DNA of 7,070 bases from assembly GCA_021204285.1 (NCBI GenBank), contig JAJPZP010000121.1, positions 8,137 through 15,206 on the forward strand, read 5' to 3'. The position numbers were made by a program, and so were the translations under genes. Shown here one piece after another: positions 5,560 through 7,070 of this stretch; the stretch's first letter is position 1; each line of letters starts with the position of its first letter. The notes under the pieces are model-generated. The model was given only the letters and a program-made list of their open reading frames with translations. It had not been told where the DNA came from and did no database searches. The stretch is from Lachnospiraceae bacterium (GTDB taxonomy: Bacteria > Bacillota > Clostridia > Lachnospirales > Lachnospiraceae).

Positions 5560-6267
5560 GAAGATTTTATCTTCCTTTGTGAGCTGCGCGCGTTCCATCA
5601 GCTCGGGGCGGCGCTCCATCGTGCGCAGCAGCGACTGTTCCCGTCTCCAGCGATCGACATTCGCATGGTGACCGGATAAAAGAACCGGTGGCACCACCTT
5701 TCCATGCCATTCCTCCGGACGGCTGTACTGCGGATATTCGAGCAGACCGTCATGAAAGGAATCATACTGCGCAGACTCCTCATTGTGCAGGACGCCGCCC
5801 ACCAGACGCGAGACCGCATCCATCACGACCAGTGCCGGAAGCTCGCCCCCGGTCAGCACATAGTCGCCGATCGACACTTCCTCATCCACAATTTCCTCAA
5901 TCAGCCGTTCGTCCATACCCTCGTAATGCCCGCAGAGCAGGATGAGCTCTTCCTCCTGCGAAAACTCCTGCGCCATCTGCTGGTTAAACACACGGCCCTG
6001 CGGGCTCATGTAAAGCGTCCGCGGTCTCTTCTGCATACCGGAGACAACCGACTGCCAGGCTCGGTAGACCGGCTCGGCCTGCATGACCATGCCCGCTCCG
6101 CCGCCGTAGGGGTAATCGTCCACCCGTCCCCGATTGTTAACTGAGAAATCACGGATATTCACCGTCTCCAGAGAAAGCAGTCCCTTTTCCATGGCGCGGC
6201 CGGTGATGCTCGTCTGAAAACCATCCTGTATCATATCCGGAAACAGTGTCAACACATAAAATTTCAT
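5545..6267 (-). CDS. trmD: tRNA (guanine37-N1)-methyltransferase
   Basis: Methylates G37 next to the anticodon of tRNAs that read CNN codons, using S-adenosylmethionine, and so prevents +1 frameshifting. The 240-residue SPOUT-family protein shows FYVLTLFPDM at the N-terminus, VDDYPYGGGAGMVM at 49-62, YMSPQG at 86-91, LLCGHYEGMDERL at 110-122, and the trefoil-knot segment SIGDYVLTGGELPA at 132-145. MDAVSR at 149-154 carries Asp150, matching the catalytic Asp of E. coli TrmD. The C-terminal tRNA-binding part has YPQYSRP, WHG and PPVLLSGHH. The ATG overlaps the rimM stop as ATGA, so it is translationally coupled to rimM. It ends 95 nt before rplS and its final codons contain the rplS -35 box. 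Confidence 0.97.
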   Translation of the reverse strand: MKFYVLTLFPDMIQDGFQTSITGRAMEKGLLSLETVNIRDFSVNNRGRVDDYPYGGGAGMVMQAEPVYRAWQSVVSGMQKRPRTLYMSPQGRVFNQQMAQEFSQEEELILLCGHYEGMDERLIEEIVDEEVSIGDYVLTGGELPALVVMDAVSRLVGGVLHNEESAQYDSFHDGLLEYPQYSRPEEWHGKVVPPVLLSGHHANVDRWRREQSLLRTMERRPELMERAQLTKEDKIFLQRK

Positions 6268-6776
6268 AGATCCAGCAGCCCTTCCAGCACATGGACGAGC
6301 ATGCGCTTTTCTTCCACATTCACCTCGAGGATGCAGTCGCGGATCGCCGGGAGCAGAATCTCCTTACCCTCCGATGTCTTCACTACATACACGTCGTTGG
6401 CGCCGGTCGCAAGCACATCGCTCAGTTCTCCGAGCGTCTGTCCCTCGTCCGTGCACACCTCCATACCGATCAGGTCAGCAATATAGTTTTCATTCTCCGC
6501 AAGCGGAACCGCGTCCTCCCGTGAGACATAGAGATCCATACCCTTATAGCGCTCTACTGCCTCGATGCTGTCAAGACCCCGGAATTTCAGAATCACAAGA
6601 TTCTTAAAAAACCTGACACCGTCGATCTCAAGTGGCAGATGGCCTTTTCCGGTGTCCAGCAGCACTTTCTGAAGCCGCTGAAACCTGGCCGGATCGTCTG
6701 TCGTCGGATAGACTTTCACCTCCCCGCGCACACCATGCGTCGAGGAGATGACTCCGACTCTCAAAAACTGCTCCAT
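6264..6776 (-). CDS. rimM: 16S rRNA processing / 30S maturation factor RimM
   Basis: An assembly factor that binds ribosomal protein S19 and helps mature the 30S head. The 170 residues are typical. The N-terminal beta-barrel domain begins LRVGVISSTHGVRGEVKVYP (5-24), the family's hallmark, with TDDPARF after it and DSIEAVERYKGMDLYV around 70-85. The C-terminal PRC-barrel domain starts near 98 with ADLIGMEV and includes GANDVYVV and ILLPAI. The start lies 1 nt after the khpA stop (TAG-C-ATG) and has no good ribosome binding site at normal distance (a GGAG lies 13 nt away), so it probably depends on ribosomes finishing khpA. Its end overlaps trmD by 4 nt. Confidence 0.96.
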   Translation of the reverse strand: MEQFLRVGVISSTHGVRGEVKVYPTTDDPARFQRLQKVLLDTGKGHLPLEIDGVRFFKNLVILKFRGLDSIEAVERYKGMDLYVSREDAVPLAENENYIADLIGMEVCTDEGQTLGELSDVLATGANDVYVVKTSEGKEILLPAIRDCILEVNVEEKRMLVHVLEGLLDL

Positions 6777-6777
6777 G

Positions 6778-7008
6778 CTACTGTACGATCTCCACGATCA
6801 CCTTGCTGTCATCCCTGGAAGATGCGGCCTTCACTACAGAACGAATCGCCTTCGCGATGCGCCCCTGTTTGCCAATCACCTTACCCATATCAGAGGGCGC
6901 AACACGGAGCTCAAGGATTGTCGTGCTCCCCTTGCTCGTCTCGGTGACCGACACCTCGTCCGGATGATCCACCAGTGCTTTGGCGATCACTTCCACTAAT
7001 TCCTTCAT
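6778..7008 (-). CDS. khpA: KH-domain RNA-binding protein KhpA (YlqC family)
   Basis: A small RNA-binding protein of 76 residues made of a single KH fold. The RNA-contacting GxxG loop is GKQG at 46-49 within GKVIGKQGRIAKAIR, and the strand EVSVTETSKGS precedes it, as in the family. In streptococci and other Firmicutes KhpA pairs with KhpB (EloR/Jag) and affects cell elongation and division by acting on mRNAs. Which RNAs are bound here cannot be said. The start has GAGGT 6 nt upstream. It lies 10 nt after the rpsP stop and 1 nt before rimM, its standard place in Firmicutes. Confidence 0.95.
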   Translation of the reverse strand: MKELVEVIAKALVDHPDEVSVTETSKGSTTILELRVAPSDMGKVIGKQGRIAKAIRSVVKAASSRDDSKVIVEIVQ

Positions 7009-7018
7009 CGCTCTACCT

Positions 7019-7070
7019 CTATTTGCTGATACCCGCCAGCTTGAACAGCTTGCGCAGGGTCTCCGTCAGC
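7019..7070 (-). CDS. rpsP: 30S ribosomal protein S16, C-terminal fragment cut by the window edge
   Basis: Only the last 16 codons and the TAG stop (7021-7019) are inside the window. Read from 7069 they give LTETLRKLFKLAGISK. This fits the C-terminal region of S16 (a P-T-E-T-V-x-x-L-x-x-x-A-G-I-like tail), and rpsP is the gene expected directly upstream of khpA in Firmicutes. The identification rests on this short match plus gene order. The khpA ribosome binding site lies right after, and partly overlaps, the stop codon. Confidence 0.78.
   Translation of the reverse strand, partial: LTETLRKLFKLAGISK

Noticed and set aside
2..7070. Mobile elements, CRISPR arrays, tRNA or rRNA genes, phage or toxin-antitoxin genes
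   Set aside because: Nearly every base is covered by recognisable housekeeping genes in a conserved order; no transposase, spaced direct repeats or structured RNA gene pattern was seen.

Overview
The window is an ordinary-looking but dense housekeeping region from a Clostridia-type Firmicute, most likely a Lachnospiraceae member of medium G+C. The placement is inferred from three things. The minus-strand gene order rpsP, khpA, rimM, trmD, rplS, ylqF, rnhB, yraN resembles the classic Firmicute ribosome-maturation cluster. A long-form PRPP synthetase lies next to it. Two signal peptidase I paralogs are inserted around ylqF. No mobile element, CRISPR array, rRNA or tRNA is visible.

Layout: on the plus strand, 2-1066 is the 3' part of a ribose-phosphate pyrophosphokinase gene cut by the left edge. 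Everything else is on the minus strand. Read in transcription order from the right edge: the tail of rpsP (7070-7019), khpA, rimM and trmD are packed with gaps of 10 and 1 nt and a 4-nt ATGA overlap. A 95-nt gap follows, with a good sigma-A-type promoter (-35 in the last codons of trmD) and a roughly 75-nt leader before rplS. After rplS comes a 97-nt gap containing a perfect 9-bp hairpin. Then a second tight run follows: an inactive-looking signal peptidase paralog, ylqF/rbgA, an intact signal peptidase I, rnhB, yraN and pgeF, with spacings of 4, 12, -1, 26 and 3 nt. pgeF meets prs tail to tail with only 3 nt between the stop codons.

Functionally, the right half makes and matures the ribosome: S16, the RNA-binding protein KhpA, 30S maturation factor RimM, tRNA m1G37 methyltransferase, L19 and 50S assembly GTPase RbgA. 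The left half adds protein export (signal peptidases), RNA/DNA hybrid repair (RNase HII), an uncharacterised nuclease-fold protein (YraN), a peptidoglycan-editing oxidoreductase-like enzyme (PgeF) and nucleotide precursor supply (Prs).

The most interesting item is the protein at 4414-5004. It keeps the signal peptidase I fold signatures and one membrane anchor, but both catalytic residues are replaced (Ser to Ala54, general-base Lys to Arg98), while its neighbour at 2991-3548 keeps both. This looks like an active-enzyme/pseudoenzyme pair in one operon, similar in principle to SpsA/SpsB of Staphylococcus aureus and to the protease-dead SipA pilus factor of streptococci.
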